From the NCBI GenBank assembly GCA_036345935.2, contig JADWOT020001221.1:94472-158471 (forward strand): 64,000 nt of DNA, written 5' to 3'. Numbering within the stretch: position 1 is the stretch's first letter; each line of letters starts with the position of its first letter. The stretch is from Taenia hydatigena (lineage: Eukaryota > Platyhelminthes > Cestoda > Cyclophyllidea > Taeniidae). This document shows, piece after piece, positions 14,501 to 27,000 of this stretch. Under the pieces are notes generated by a model. That model searched no databases. It saw only the letters and a list, made by a program, of their open reading frames with translations, and had not been told where the DNA came from. The translations under genes and the position numbers were made by a program.

Positions 14501-17500
14501 TTAATCCATGGGTTGAAGGGCGAAGAAGTGAAGTTGTGAAGCGGCTGTGGGGCAGACAGTAATGAATTTGATCACTAAACGGCAGCGTATTATATGAGGG
14601 TGGGAAACATCATAAGCTACCGTCATGTTGCGTTGGTGTTGGTTGATACGGTCCCTTTGTTTATGTGCTGGTCTCCTTGCGTCTTGCTTATGCACTGCTG
14701 CAGGTCACCTCAGTTTGCCTCATGAGTCGTGAACTGCAGCAAGAACTCAGAAAAATAATTAAAAGTTAAATTTTAATTTCCGTTAATTAAGGTACTGAAT
14801 GGGCAGCAGAGTGCAGCTATATACTACAATTATCATAGTAGGTCCCTTAAGCACCGGCCAGACCTAATCTGTCTACTTTACTTGAAGTGCCTACTTTGCT
14901 CGTTTACGAAAGAACCGCTACACGCATGCGGCAAAAAATACCATCAGCCATGGTCTGCTGCTACTATGTACTATCGCCAGTCATCTCTTGCACTGATTTT
15001 CTGCTCCTGCTGCCCTTACTACATTGATTGTGTCATATGTTATTACTTTGAAGGCCAGTCGCCTACATTAGCGATGCCCACTGGACGCAAAATTTGCCAT
15101 TAGGTCACATAGCACTTCAGCCCCAAACAAAATAAAATATTTTCATTCCTAGGTCTAGCATTCCGTTTACAATGCCGGATTACAGTCGGGTATTGTAACA
15201 ACGCCTCACGCGGCCGTGCTGATACACAAGACAGGCATTTTTATCCTGCTTTCCAGATTTGCTTTAATGGGTAAATTGAATGATGCAACGCGCATGCCTT
15301 TGCGTTCTCCTTCTCTATTTCGTACAAATTTAGGCCACGGTTGCCATTTGTACGCGGATACCTTTGCAAAGTTTGTTTAATTGATTACAAATTTCTGTCG
15401 ATAAGCACTCAGTGACTGCTAACCTTATGACGAAATAAGCGACATCTCACCCGAGGAAGAAGTGGGCTTTTAAATGCTAACTGGTTATCACCAAGTCATT
15501 CCAGTAATTTAGCCAAAATATACGACCTAATCGAATTTGTCTACTCTCGAAACGGACAAACGCCAAATCCATTACTTTCCATTGACACACTTTATAATAT
15601 TCAGGGCGCTGAGGAGTGGCAGACCGTTATATGGTTGGCAGCATAAATAGTGCACAAAAAAAGTTTTCAACCTGATGAAATCTTGACTTATGAATAAAAT
15701 TTTTGTGCTTCTTTGACAATAAAGAGCTCTTACTGATGAAATGCCAAACTGACCCAACGCAACATATGGCTCATGCTTTACTGAATGCGGATTTGCACTG
15801 TCGGCTAATGTATAATTTAAAGCTGGCAATACAAACTGTCCAGTTTATGAGGAAATATTGACAGGTTGGTAGTGGACAAAGCTGATTACCAAACTTTTAT
15901 TAGAACCTTTCGTTTGGGATGGACACAAGTGCTTAATAAGGCGCTGAAATCGGGGTACTATGCACAATATCGACATGTCTTCCCGCAACACAGGACGCGA
16001 TTCGCAAATAAAGCAACGACATGCATATCTAACCAGCATGGTTTGCTGTATGATCTTGTGATTGAGCAAATAATCTAAGTCGGTTGCATATTTAAACTGT
16101 CCTATGGCAGTACCATTTTGTCGCTAGATCAGAAAACTGGATAGAAGTGGCTGAAAGAAGAAAGTCGCATCTGACTAGGCAAATGATTCGACCCCTTTTA
16201 CCATACAATGTAGGTAGGCTTATCGACATTTTACACGAAGGTTCCTCTTTCGGTGGATGTGAAAAAGATCGATTCTACATTAAAAAAATGGTTCAACTTA
16301 TTTTCCAGGTTGCCTTCCATCACGTTGTATTTTTGATTCAGAAAACTTTTTGTGCGACGAACTCGTATGCAGATGACGGTCAAGGGAAAATTGCCTGATT
16401 GCGTTTGTCGGGGCAGAGTCCAGTGCCCAGAGTTTAGGCATATATGTGCATTACTAGCCTAACTGCTTTAGAATTGGTGAAATTTTGATGGCTCTGAGAG
16501 AGTGGACAAGTCTCAATATTGGAAGGGTTAGATCGGAATATGGAGGTGGTGGATTAACATTTGAAGCCAATAATGTGTTTTTGCTAAAGTGTTTGTGATT
16601 TCGCATGAACTCGCTTATAGGAAGTTAGTTACAAGTTGGGTTCTCCGCACCCAGTTTGGTTGATAGCCTACGTGAGCATCTCATAAATTCCTAGCATGGT
16701 TTTACTTTTTCAAATGCAAAGAAGAAGTAAAGCAGAGCCGCACATAAATATGGCGTTGTTACCAACTTTGATTGCTGTGTTTGCAAGGGAGCAAGGACTA
16801 CAGTAATAACGAGACAGTCTCTTACCGCCTTTACACGCCCATGCTAGAATGCAGCCCAGATCAAAGAAAGCACTAGGCATAGAAGAAACCCGCATTGGCG
16901 ACCCCAAATTTCATGGTATGGCAGTTGAAATAACTGTGAAGTCAGCATTATAATGTTGCCCCTAACCCGCTATTTAAGTATGAACGGAAATCGGTCAGGG
17001 CGCGTCCGCAGCGACAGGAACCTATTATCCAAATTTACCAGCTAAAATGTTTCAGTGCGCAAGTTGCGTTGTCGTTTGTGCAAAGCTTTGCATTTTGCTA
17101 AAAGGCCACTTCGCCATTTCGTTAGCTAATTTGTAGATTATTTGTATTTTGTCAGAAATTCAGCCATGGTTGCAACTTGCGATACAGGGACGTTTGATGT
17201 TCCCGGTAGTACATGAACATAAAGCTGGTAATGCGAATGGGGAATTTACCTATGTACCGCAGGGCTTCTCGAGCATAATTCGCAGTCTAATTGCCTGACA
17301 GGATGCAACACCTGCCTGTCTAGTAGCAAAAAGCCCGTTCTGATAGGCGCTGGAGTTGCCTAGTTGCCTGCTCTTCATGACTGATAAATTACTGGGATGA
17401 GTTTATGCAGCATAGTTCTAAGCTAGGGTCTAAGTGATTCTAAAATTCACTTTACCTAAAAAGGTCCTGCCAGAGGGCACGTAGGATAGTGTGTATTCCC

Positions 17501-17860
17501 TGGCGCCATTGACACAGTCTTCAATGTTTACGTGATCTTCAAGCAGAGCCAGATCCGCCAGCGCGGCAGCATTATTAGAGGTCGCTTGTTTAACTCGCCT
17601 ACTCTAGCCCTTGAATCCAGCAAGAAGGAGTTTTTACCGTTAAAATCATCTTTTAGTATAATTTAGCCATACTAATTAAAAATTTAGCAAAGTGCATGTA
17701 CCGAACACTCCTCTGACTTGCTGAAGCTAACGGCTACTTTGATGTGAGATATCATTCAACTAAATGCCTCTCGTTTAAGTGGCGCCATGACTGGAGTTGT
17801 GCTCGTTTAATTTAATCTGATAACCCTGTGCTGATCGTATTCAGCAGTGCTAGCCAGAAC
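11520..17860. other. Intergenic, no gene seen
   Basis: Several frames of 60-85 codons occur (12,564; 13,210; 15,866; 16,147) but they overlap frames on the other strand or lack domains. The tetrapeptide YADD near 16,366 was considered as a reverse-transcriptase motif and rejected. No RNA gene was recognised. Confidence 0.45.
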
Positions 17861-17867
17861 TACGAAT

Positions 17868-18989
17868 ATGGAAGCAGAGGTAAGCTGGATTGTTCAGATC
17901 TTGACAAGCGCTTCTTATTCGCCTCAATCTAGAGCCCTTTGTCATCGTTAAATTGTTAAATTGAACAGTATTGCACAATTTTCAATATTTTATTCATTAC
18001 CCATTTAAAAATTACTCTTTCTCAAGGCAAAGTGGCATGATTTCAAGATCGCTAACCTCCCTGAAGAAGTACGCAGAACAATATGCGAGTATCTTAGCTC
18101 TTTAGACACAGCAAGCATTTGCGTTGCACTTCCGGGGTGAAAATCTGTTATCCTTTCAAAAAATGAACATTCATACATAAGCAAGTGGAATTGAATTGAC
18201 AAACATGTCTGCGCAGCCCTGTCGTCGCACTCGCAGCCACTGTCCCTCTTGAGGATTAACGAATGCTTTGAACAACATTTTGAACAGATGAAATTTCATC
18301 TTCGGTTTCCATCCCTTCCTGTCCCCACGAATGCCTTTAAAAGGGTAGACTGTCTTTTAGTAGAGTCCGCAGTGAACATTAAAAAGCTGGTTCCTTCAGA
18401 CTTGACTCATTTGAAGCTTGTGGAATTATCAATGAGAATCGTTATTTCTACTCGCACTACTGCGGTAGATGTTAGTGTATTGCGTCTTAGACAGTCATAT
18501 TTTATGTTACCAGAAAACTACAGACTTATTTTGCGCCTTCTTGAAGGCAGCGAATTTGAACGGCGTCAAGAAGGAAGATTAAGACTAGCTGATTATGACT
18601 GCGTCTTCTATGTTATTGAACTTTCATTGCTCCTGCAGCAGTGTCTGAATGTTAGGGCTGAATTACACGACATAATGTCAAACTTGTCTCCTGATCAGAC
18701 ATTTGGAATTATCATAATTGAAGACGTAGAATGCAAAAGGATTAGCGGGATGAAGTTCTTCTTAGACTGTGCCGATAAACTTGCCTTCATGGATAACTCA
18801 CCTCTAAAGTCTGCACCAATGAATTGGCGGATGTTGCGCATTCGGGAGGATGTCACCCGGGTCGCTAATTGCAGGGAATTATTTCAATGGGCATGCCAAG
18901 ATGTCATTTGGAGGCGCATGCAAGCGCCTCTGTTTCAATTAGCTGCAATGCCTTATGAAGTGCTCGACTTCCCTGATTGGTTTTTATAA
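17868..18989 (+). CDS. F-box-like protein gene, three exons (F-box interrupted)
   Basis: Proposed exons are 17,868-17,879, 18,027-18,136 and 18,254-18,989, giving 285 residues. Exon 1 reads ATGGAAGCAGAG followed by GTAAGC. Intron 1 (147 bp) ends in a pyrimidine-rich acceptor, TTACTCTTTCTCAAG. Residues 13-40 (ANLPEEVRRTICEYLSSLD and onward) match the first half of an F-box, the roughly 45-residue motif that binds SKP1 in SCF ubiquitin ligases. Intron 2 (117 bp) has a GTGAAA donor and a CCCTCTTGAG acceptor, is a multiple of three, and reads in frame as apparent F-box continuation except for two TGA codons (18,138 and 18,174). The C-terminal 244 residues are one long open frame with no recognised domain; leucine-rich stretches could form a substrate-binding part. 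If intron 2 is not spliced, the locus is a pseudogene. If it is spliced, the product has half an F-box. Confidence 0.6.
18137..18253 (+). other. In-phase intron or decayed F-box segment with two TGA codons
   Basis: The 117 bases keep the reading frame of the flanking exons. The first TGA falls where F-boxes carry a nearly invariant tryptophan, after VALPG and before KSVILSKNEHSYISKWN. The second TGA follows KWN. Both could be TGG changed to TGA. The donor, GG followed by GTGAAA, and the acceptor, TGTCCCTCTTGAG, are acceptable, and splicing would join GG to G as a glycine codon without a shift. Confidence 0.5.
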
Positions 18990-19061
18990 GTACTTCATAA
19001 TTAAATTGAAGCAATCACAAGTGTTTGTTCTGCTCATTGCACCCTCTTTCCTTCCTCGCGT

Positions 19062-19067
19062 AATAAA
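19062..19067 (+). terminator. Polyadenylation signal AATAAA of the F-box-like gene
   Basis: A canonical AATAAA lies 73 bases after the stop codon of the F-box-like gene, a normal position for a short 3' untranslated region. Confidence 0.5.
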
Positions 19068-19069
19068 TC

Positions 19070-22000
19070 TATCATGTCCAGATCTGAACAATTTTGCAAA
19101 AGTCTAAGCAGTAGGCATAATTCTCTTGATTAGTTTAATTCTTTTCAGCGACTTTATTAAACACAAATTCCTCAAGAAGTTTACTTTGGCAGTACATAAG
19201 GCAATGCTAAATAGTTATTGAGGTGTTTACCGTGATTTTATCGTTAGTAGAGCAGGATATGATTGTAGATACCAGAATTACAAGTAATTCTGAGTAGCAG
19301 CTTACGTATTTAAAAGAGACCGATGCTGAAGGCTCACAAAAGGGTGCGTTCTACTTGACTTCGTTCACTGCACAACTGTCTCACCGAAGCTCGTCACTGT
19401 GTGGGGACATGCTTAAGACGATTCTAAGAGGGGATTCTGCAGCTTGATATTTATTCCTATGCCGAGGAGCTTTCCTCCTATTTCTAAGATTATGCTTGCA
19501 TGACCACCTGATGTGGGACGGTTGAGCTTAGATATTACTGCAACAGAATAGTAGGGTTTTCCTGAGTGTTGGACTCCATTATGAAGGAAGGTCTAGTTAC
19601 CGGTCGGCTTTCGCGCTAACTATTTTATTTGCTTTTCTCTAAAGTGCTTCAAATGCGCAGATAGCATCAGTGAAACCCGGTGCTCCACAAGGCGTGGTGG
19701 CGGTTCCAAACCTATTCTCCTAGTCTCTTTAATGGTGCGCTGAGGACCATGGCTCCTGCGAGTATCAGCACAAGCTAATCAGAAAGCGTCGTGTCCAACG
19801 CCATTCGCCAAATTATTTGAATGGCCCAGCGGGTGGTGTAAATGCTAGTCGCATGATTTGGCAGCACGCCTGTCGCATTTGCAATGCGATCTAGATCTTG
19901 CTCTTCTACTGGGCAGTAACACCATGCCACATGCGTAGAACGACAACTAGGTAAAATAAACAGAAGAATTCGTAAGGCAGGGAGAGTTGCAGGCGATTTT
20001 CTCGAATTGCTGGAGACTTTGCTATTTAGGGAGGCATGCACAACTCACTACCTCCTCTTCCATTGCCAATCTCAAGTGCTACAGGTTCTGTCTGCTCAAT
20101 CGTTATGCAATTATGCCAAGCGCAGGTCAAAGCTGAGGAAAAGATAAATGATTAGAAAGTAGAGATAGAGTCTTGGAAAATATCCTTTCCTTACTCCCCT
20201 CCATCCACAAGAACTAAAGGGAGGGTTGTAAGCGGTACGGGATGTTGCAGCGAGTTGTCGGTCAAGGTAAACATTCCATTCGACACGATGTGTTCAGCTT
20301 TCGTTACGCACGGTAGGTTTAAAATTTCATGGTCTCTGATTGGATTGCATGGCATCGAGTAGAAAGACCTCACGAGGACCTCCAAAGTGGAATTTTTGGC
20401 ATTGGTCTAAAAATCTGTGTCACGACTAATTTTGCGATTCTCGAAGTTCTCAGAAAGTGACCATTCCTTAAAAGATTGCATTTTCTTACATCCCGGCATT
20501 GAATTATTCACAAGCACTCTTGGACTCAGTGACAACAGAGGGTTTATAAATCTCATAGCCAAATTTGTGTTTTTAAATGCGACGAAAATGACTAATTCCA
20601 CGAACACCCATCCCATCCTCTCATCGGCTGCTACTGGTGATTTCAATTAGATAGACAATTTTAAAAGTGCTTAGATGCGTCTGAATTACACCTGTTCACC
20701 ACCAAATAAGGTTGCGCACATTTCAGGGGTTTGATGCTACTAGGTTAGTATTCCTACGACTAGCGATGGCGACAAGTGATAACCAGCACATTCTTCCAGC
20801 TCCCCAGCGTGGTTTCTAGGTGTTACGAGACGCTTGATGCGATCGAATCGTTAAAAATGATCTCTGAGGTTGAGATCAAGCATGTGTTCGTGTGCACGGA
20901 ATTTTGTTTTATGTGTGGTAAGTTCGCTAGCGTTTCTCCTATGCAGCCGATATTACGAGATGACTGGTCTCTAAGTTGATCAGGAGGAGGGTCAAGGAGG
21001 AATATAGAGGGAGGAGAGGGCCCATCTTTGGCTCTCGGCATTGAGAAGGGGACTGGTTCCGGCCTTCTTCATCACTCGTTGGCGGTTGAGCTGTATTTTG
21101 GCTGCGTCGGTAATCCTAAGCCACTACTGTATGTATGCCTTCACTCATCTTCAAGGTAGCATCAGGGCCCCTCCGATCACTCACAAACATAGCAACAATG
21201 TATATTTGCGTGGAACGTTATGTTCGTGCTATTGCTTTACATTGCTTTAATCCCATAATTCATCTCAATGCGAAGCCACAGCTTTATACATAAGACGGCG
21301 CCATTTTGATTGTGCTAATCCTCTGCTTAATAGCGGTGAAATTACTATTCGCTTAGAACACCAACTCTATTAGTTTAAATTATTGCATACAATAAGTGAG
21401 TTGCTTAAATGCAATTATTTTACGTGTTGCTGGGCGTTTCGTGTACTTATTTACAAGCCATTCTCAATCTAACAAAAATGGGATGAATTAAATTGACTCA
21501 TTACTTCTGATGCACTTATATCCGCTGGAAAGTTGCGAAGGGCGAAGGTGTCTGAAAAGCTCGATAGCAAATGCTAGCAGATGCTCATTGCCCATATTGT
21601 TATCGAGACATGGAATCGCAACATTCAAAAGACCACCATTTAAAGAACTCCATGGATTAGTAAGTAATTGCGAAGGTTCTCTGCAGGGATGCTACTCTAA
21701 GGTATCAAATCCGAGGGCTACTTAATTGAAAAAGAATTTCGCAAGAGAATTTGCATCTAATCCTGGTCGATTCGTCCAACAACGACTAGCAATTCGTCCA
21801 CCAATGTAGGCTGTGTGGCATGATAGAGGTTTGAGACAAAATTTTAGTGCCAGCAAATCCGCGAACAATTCTGAGTGCCTTCCCATAAGTGGGATGATCC
21901 ACTTGTGCAAGATCGTCTTTTGCCCTACAGCTCTCACTACATCTCTAAAACAATCACTAAAATTAACACTCTTCCCATATGATCGTCTGCTTCTCTGTCT

Positions 22001-23160
22001 CTCCATCTATTCATCTAAGTTATCGCCTCCACATCGGTCCGTTTTATTGACGGACTGGTCAGCATTTGCTTCTAAAAAGAGAGGAACTTAAAGCTGCAGC
22101 TCGGTCAGCTCTTGATAACGCAGTGCACAATGCGGCGCCTTTTTTTAAAGGGTCAAATAAGGAGAAGAAGTGTAGAGGCCGCGAACTGCATTGTTTCGGT
22201 TATTGGGTACACACGAATCGCTGATGCCGTCGAGGGTCATTGCAAAAGACAGGGTTTTGCTTTGACAACATGTTTGCTTGAACCAATGGGTCATAAAGCA
22301 TTTGTATGCATATTTGTGATAGGCGAAAACCATCCAGAGTAAAACCACTTTGACATTAACGCAAGGAGAATGAATACATATTTTGTAAAATTCCGTGCAC
22401 AATATTTTCATGCTCGTGCTGGAACTTGGAGTACAGCCAAGACGCGCCTGTATATTTGATGCGATTGTCCATAAAACAGATGGAAATCCACGTCTTTACT
22501 TACTAAAATGGTGTATCCGATGATGCATTTTTGCTGGTAGTCGCATTAATAGATTTTTTACGCTGAATGCTCCATTTCTTTAGCAAAGGTGGATCACGTT
22601 ACTTGTTTCTTCATGCCTGCGATTAAAAAGAATCGAACAAGCGAGATCGCTGATCTCTTGTATTTAACCACACAGGCTCTCACTTGCATGCAAATGCTTC
22701 TATAATGCAACAGCTGACAGTGTCATTTCTATTTGCCATTAAGTTAGATCGAATTTTGGCTTTTACCACTAAGGCATGTAATGCTGCTGCGCACAAGTAT
22801 TAGGCGAGGCTGTGGTGGCACCAACCAGATAAGGTATGAAGAACTAATGCCGATTGCATGGCGTATGCACTTGCTATTTAAAGCTGTGATCCAGCAGTTA
22901 TCTTGTTACATTATGCCATACTTAGCACTGATTTACTCAGTTTACGCTGACAGAAGCCGTCTCTTTTTAGTGACTCATTCGTTGAAGGCTCTGTCGATGC
23001 GCCAATTAGAAACAGTGCCTGAACTAGTAAAAGTCTCATACTCTTAGTGCAAGCAACTAACTTTGACCGGTTATGTTCCCCATCTGATGAAGAATCTCAG
23101 CCTTTCAATTTTCGTTAGAATACTTTCATTAAGTTTAAAATTAGGATCAATTTTAGAGTA
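19070..23160. other. Intergenic, no gene seen
   Basis: Short frames occur on both strands (20,407-20,650, 21,510-21,725, 21,722-22,091, 22,112-22,411, 22,781-23,047). They overlap antisense frames of equal length or stand alone without domains. A GTAAGT donor-like site at 21,661 follows a 50-codon frame starting at 21,510, but no partner exon was found. Confidence 0.45.
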
Positions 23161-23169
23161 TTCAAGTGC

Positions 23170-23466
23170 AAAATATTGGGTCTTGCTAAAACACAAAAAT
23201 GGTGCAAACTTGTGAAGCGTCGCCTTAAATCTTTCTCATTTTTCCTCAGACTATGCAAAATTTGTCATCCTTTGATGCAATGGGCGCCAATAATATCCTC
23301 AAAGAACGAGAAGTTGCCATGGACCTTAGATGGAGTCAAAAACCAACTCTTATTAATATTGCTATTACAGATAGTTGACATGAAACTTACAATAGGGGCA
23401 AGGGTTAAAGCATTAATTAACGTGGTTTTCAACAAGAAAGTGCATAGTTGCATTATTAATTCGTGA
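23170..23466 (+). mobile_element. Degenerate Ty3/gypsy-like RT/RNase H fragment
   Basis: The open frame reads AKTQKW, then LKSFSFFLRLCKICHPLM, then KLPWTLDGVKNQLLL. In Ty3/gypsy polyproteins the join between reverse transcriptase and RNase H has the order D-P-x-K-x-x-x-V-x-x-W, then a short helix ending in x-P-L, then F-x-W-T followed by a helix with x-x-L-K. The order of motifs fits but several residues are missing, so this would be a worn fragment. No LTR, catalytic YxDD or integrase was found next to it. The match was made by eye and is tentative. Confidence 0.3.
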
Positions 23467-23639
23467 TCAACTGAGCCTCAGACATCACGCATTCTGACGC
23501 AGATTGATCGTTCGATAAAACGAGATGCTTCTGGTCGCTTTCTTGATCACCTTGAACATCCTTGACATCCTGGGTGCAAAAATGAGGTTTTTTCAAGTGT
23601 TCGAAATCTTCTCACTATCTACACATTCGTCTCTGACCC

Positions 23640-23880
23640 TGGGTGCTCGTCCGATATGAAGCACTTCAACCTCGCTCACAGCGTCGCCACAGCTGTGCAC
23701 TACGTGCGCTCATTGATGCCGGCGAACGGTGAGACAAGGTTCTTTGCTGCTCTGGAGTACATACGGGTGTCTGGCTGCTCATTGCAGGAGGCCTCGAGAG
23801 CAAGCGCGCTGTACGAAATTCTGCAAAACTTACAGATTCGTCGTGGTCGAATTTAACAGGTCGCTGCTCTAACCTACCGA
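23640..23880. other. GC-rich island open on both strands
   Basis: This stretch is visibly richer in G and C than the surrounding DNA and has open frames on both strands (+ 23,656-23,856; - 23,666-23,923). The plus frame includes GETRFFAALEYIRVSGCS. No domain was recognised on either strand. It may be a recent insertion or an exon of unknown origin. Confidence 0.25.
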
Positions 23881-24050
23881 CATGTCTCACCGCCACCGAC
23901 CATCTACCCCAATTTCCCAGCACTCTCCCACTACCAACTCCCTCCTACTCCTTCACCTTCGTACTCACCCTTCATATTTACTTCTCATGCCTTCTCACTT
24001 GGCTTCTCCTGCTTACTTTATTCACCCCTGTTGTCAGCCTCTCTGCTTCG
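23881..24050 (+). repeat. Pyrimidine-rich tract
   Basis: About 170 bases are strongly biased to C and T on the plus strand, with runs such as CTCCCACTACCAACTCCCTC. It directly follows the GC-rich island. Similar shorter pyrimidine-rich stretches occur near 29.34-29.40, 46.00-46.05 and 48.38-48.48 kb. No regular repeat unit was found. Confidence 0.5.
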
Positions 24051-24059
24051 GCTAGATGC

Positions 24060-27000
24060 TATGCTTTGCGATAGTTGAAGTGTGATCAGTGGAGTTGCGT
24101 AATGAATTATGTTTAGCTGTGTCCATGGCTCGGAGGTTAGAGCAGTTTTGAATTAGGTGAGTTGTGCCTACCTCATCGTCTCGGCTCTACCATGTCATGT
24201 TCCCTTTGCAGCTGTCCGCTCTAGCGTCGTGCACTCGCACCACATCAAAACTGATGGTGCGAATGTGTGAGTGGATGGGTGGGTAGCTTATTTAATGCTA
24301 TTCTGTTTCTCTGCAAAATTAGATGCATAAGGATGCTGGCATTTAGAACTTCCAGTTAAAATAAGGTCTAAGCCATGCATTTGGGGTTCAAAAGCATTCC
24401 TATTCTGAACAGTTTCAGAAAGTCGCAACACTGCTATATTGCCTGTCTGAATGCACATTTTTACTAAAAGGCGGTGAGTGATCACGAATCATTTGGTGAA
24501 TAGAATGACATCAGCAACTGAGGACAAAGCGTAGTCTGAATGAGCACAGCCTTAATAACCATTTTTTACTCCTGCGTGATTATTGCACTCAATACAAAGG
24601 CCTGAAGTCGAAGGCTAAAATAGAAACACCAGCCTTATAACCCTGACAGATGAGATTGTATATCACTTCTCTCGCACGAGTCCCTCACTCAATCATGGCC
24701 CATCCAAACCGCATAGCACATGGTCCAAAAATTATACAGCGCATCAAATTTTAGCATTTATGGGGGTATATCTCCGCATTCTGGGGTCGGTATTCCTATT
24801 TGGGTTGCAGGAACCAAGCCTAAAGCACATCCCAGCGAGGACCGTGTGAAGTAAAATTAACTTGCTCATAGATGAGGCACAGTAGCCACCTCCGAGACGT
24901 GTGAGCTCATGTGGTAATTGGGTTGTTGTTGTTTGCACTCCGATATGCAAATGTCGAGTGACATGAAATGGGACAAATTGAAATAAAGTCGAAACTTCGC
25001 ATCTAGTAAAACGAAGGATGCCCTTCGAAATGAACTTCGATAAGCACAAGATGTTGAAAATGGCTGCAATAATTAATATCTGATAGGGTGCGAGAGCTTA
25101 TGAGATGCCTTGTTGCGCTTCCATATGGAAGTGCAAAAGATCCGCCTAATTGAAGTGTGCATTCATAATTGTACCACATGCAACGTTTCTTCAAATGTCA
25201 GATTCGATTGGTAATATAATCCACACGTTCTTTAGTGCAACAATATATCCCAGGCAAGTAGGCTGCGAGTATACTGGCTTCTTATTTGCTGAAGACCTAT
25301 TGACAAACAAAACCTTCGTAGCTCCAAGTTGTTAGATACGTTTCTCATGCCACCTCGCATGGAGGATGGAGCTATGGGTAAAACCGAAATGTATAAATCC
25401 GTATAATCAATATGGCTTAATTATGAATGGAAAGCGTCCATCGAAATCGGATTGCTGATAGCTGCATCGAATAGCTTTGGACGCATTTCGGATGATTGTC
25501 GGAAGGTTGTGAGTAATGTAACTGGTAGAGACGTTTGCCCACCTGGGTACTCTTGTAAATGTGTCGCATTATGGGAGTGGACAATTGACCTGTGGAAAGA
25601 ATCCACCTCAATCCTGCATTAGGCGAGCAGAGATTAATTAGATTTAAGGCGTCAAGTTAGTCACGCATCTTTAAAGCCATTTTAGGTGGTAAATCAGTAA
25701 TTTTACGTTGTAATCAATTTCATGCCTAAATTGTTGGCAATGCATGCGATCACTAGCAACATGACAGTAGGCTAAACCAAATGTAATGAAAGCTGAATGG
25801 ATGCACAAACAGAGAAACAAAGCATAAGGAAAACTCATGTAAAGGCTTCTGGCGCCCGTCATTACCAGAGTAAGTCAGCGTAATTGGTTGTGTGACCAAG
25901 GTGCGGAGGTTTAAATAATTGATGAACTGAACAGCGCAATTCAACCTCGCAAAAAGGGCTCAGTCAGCGTACAAAATCAGCCAGCATAATTATTGGCAAA
26001 ATTAATTATCAGCTACGCCATCTTAATAAAGGGAATCGTGAATATCCATCTATTTAATATTCCGGGACTATTAGTTCAAATTGAATAGAAAGTTTTAACT
26101 GTGCTCTAAATACCAGCAGCTACAGCCAAATATTGTGGACAAAATTAAGAGCCTGCAATTATTCATTTAGCAGTTATATCGGAATGGTTGCAATGCAGGT
26201 GGCCTTTACCTACCACAAATAGGCATTTAAATTAAATAGGGATATCGATTACTCACCCAGCGCCAACTGACTTTGTCTAAGTCAGTCATTTTAATGACTA
26301 TGGATTTCGCCTCAAAATATTATGGCGCAACCGATTTCCAGTATTTTTTATAAAGGAATTCGCTTCAGCCAGATTTTGACAAACGCAGACTTTGATACCG
26401 AAATAAGAGCATTCCTCACAGAAAAGAAAGCCATCGACTTGCTCCAATGCCACTGAAATTGCTGTCAAGAGATCAAGAGTAGCTGATTCATTAGATTAGC
26501 AAGCAATTGCAAAAAACAGAACTGCTTAATTTATAGAAAACACCACATGGATAAAAGTTGTTGATTAACTGCATGTGACCTATTTGGCAGTGCATAAAAT
26601 GTCAAAGAACGGTGCCAACAGGAATGCAAAGTAAGTTTAGGAGAGAAAACGGGTGGGTTTGAATAGGAATTATTTCGTCCACCATCCGTGCTCTAAGAAG
26701 CATTTTTAGATCTTAGAAGGGGGCATGGAATCCGCTCAAAATTTAGTTGCTTTAATTCAGTCTAAGTTCATTGGCGAATACTGGAGCTAACTAGAGAAAC
26801 GGAGTTTTACAGATAAAACTAAGCAATAGCGTAGTGTAGCCACACAAATATCCTGTTTTCTAAACGACTTCAAGGTGGAACCAGTGAAGCACAGAATCAT
26901 GTGATTGATAATACAATTGGGAAGAGACACACTTTGGTACAGTGCTTTAAGAACCATTTAGCCTAATTAATCAGACCAGTAGAGCTGTGAAGGAGGCCAA

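Noticed and set aside
16147..16398. YADD motif suggesting a reverse transcriptase
   Set aside because: None of the other RT motifs surround it in the right order, and the four-residue match is expected by chance.
18249..18989. 246-codon frame beginning at a TTG taken as a complete gene
   Set aside because: The same frame continues upstream into F-box sequence and a spliced ATG exon, and TTG is not a normal eukaryotic start, so it is the body of a larger gene.
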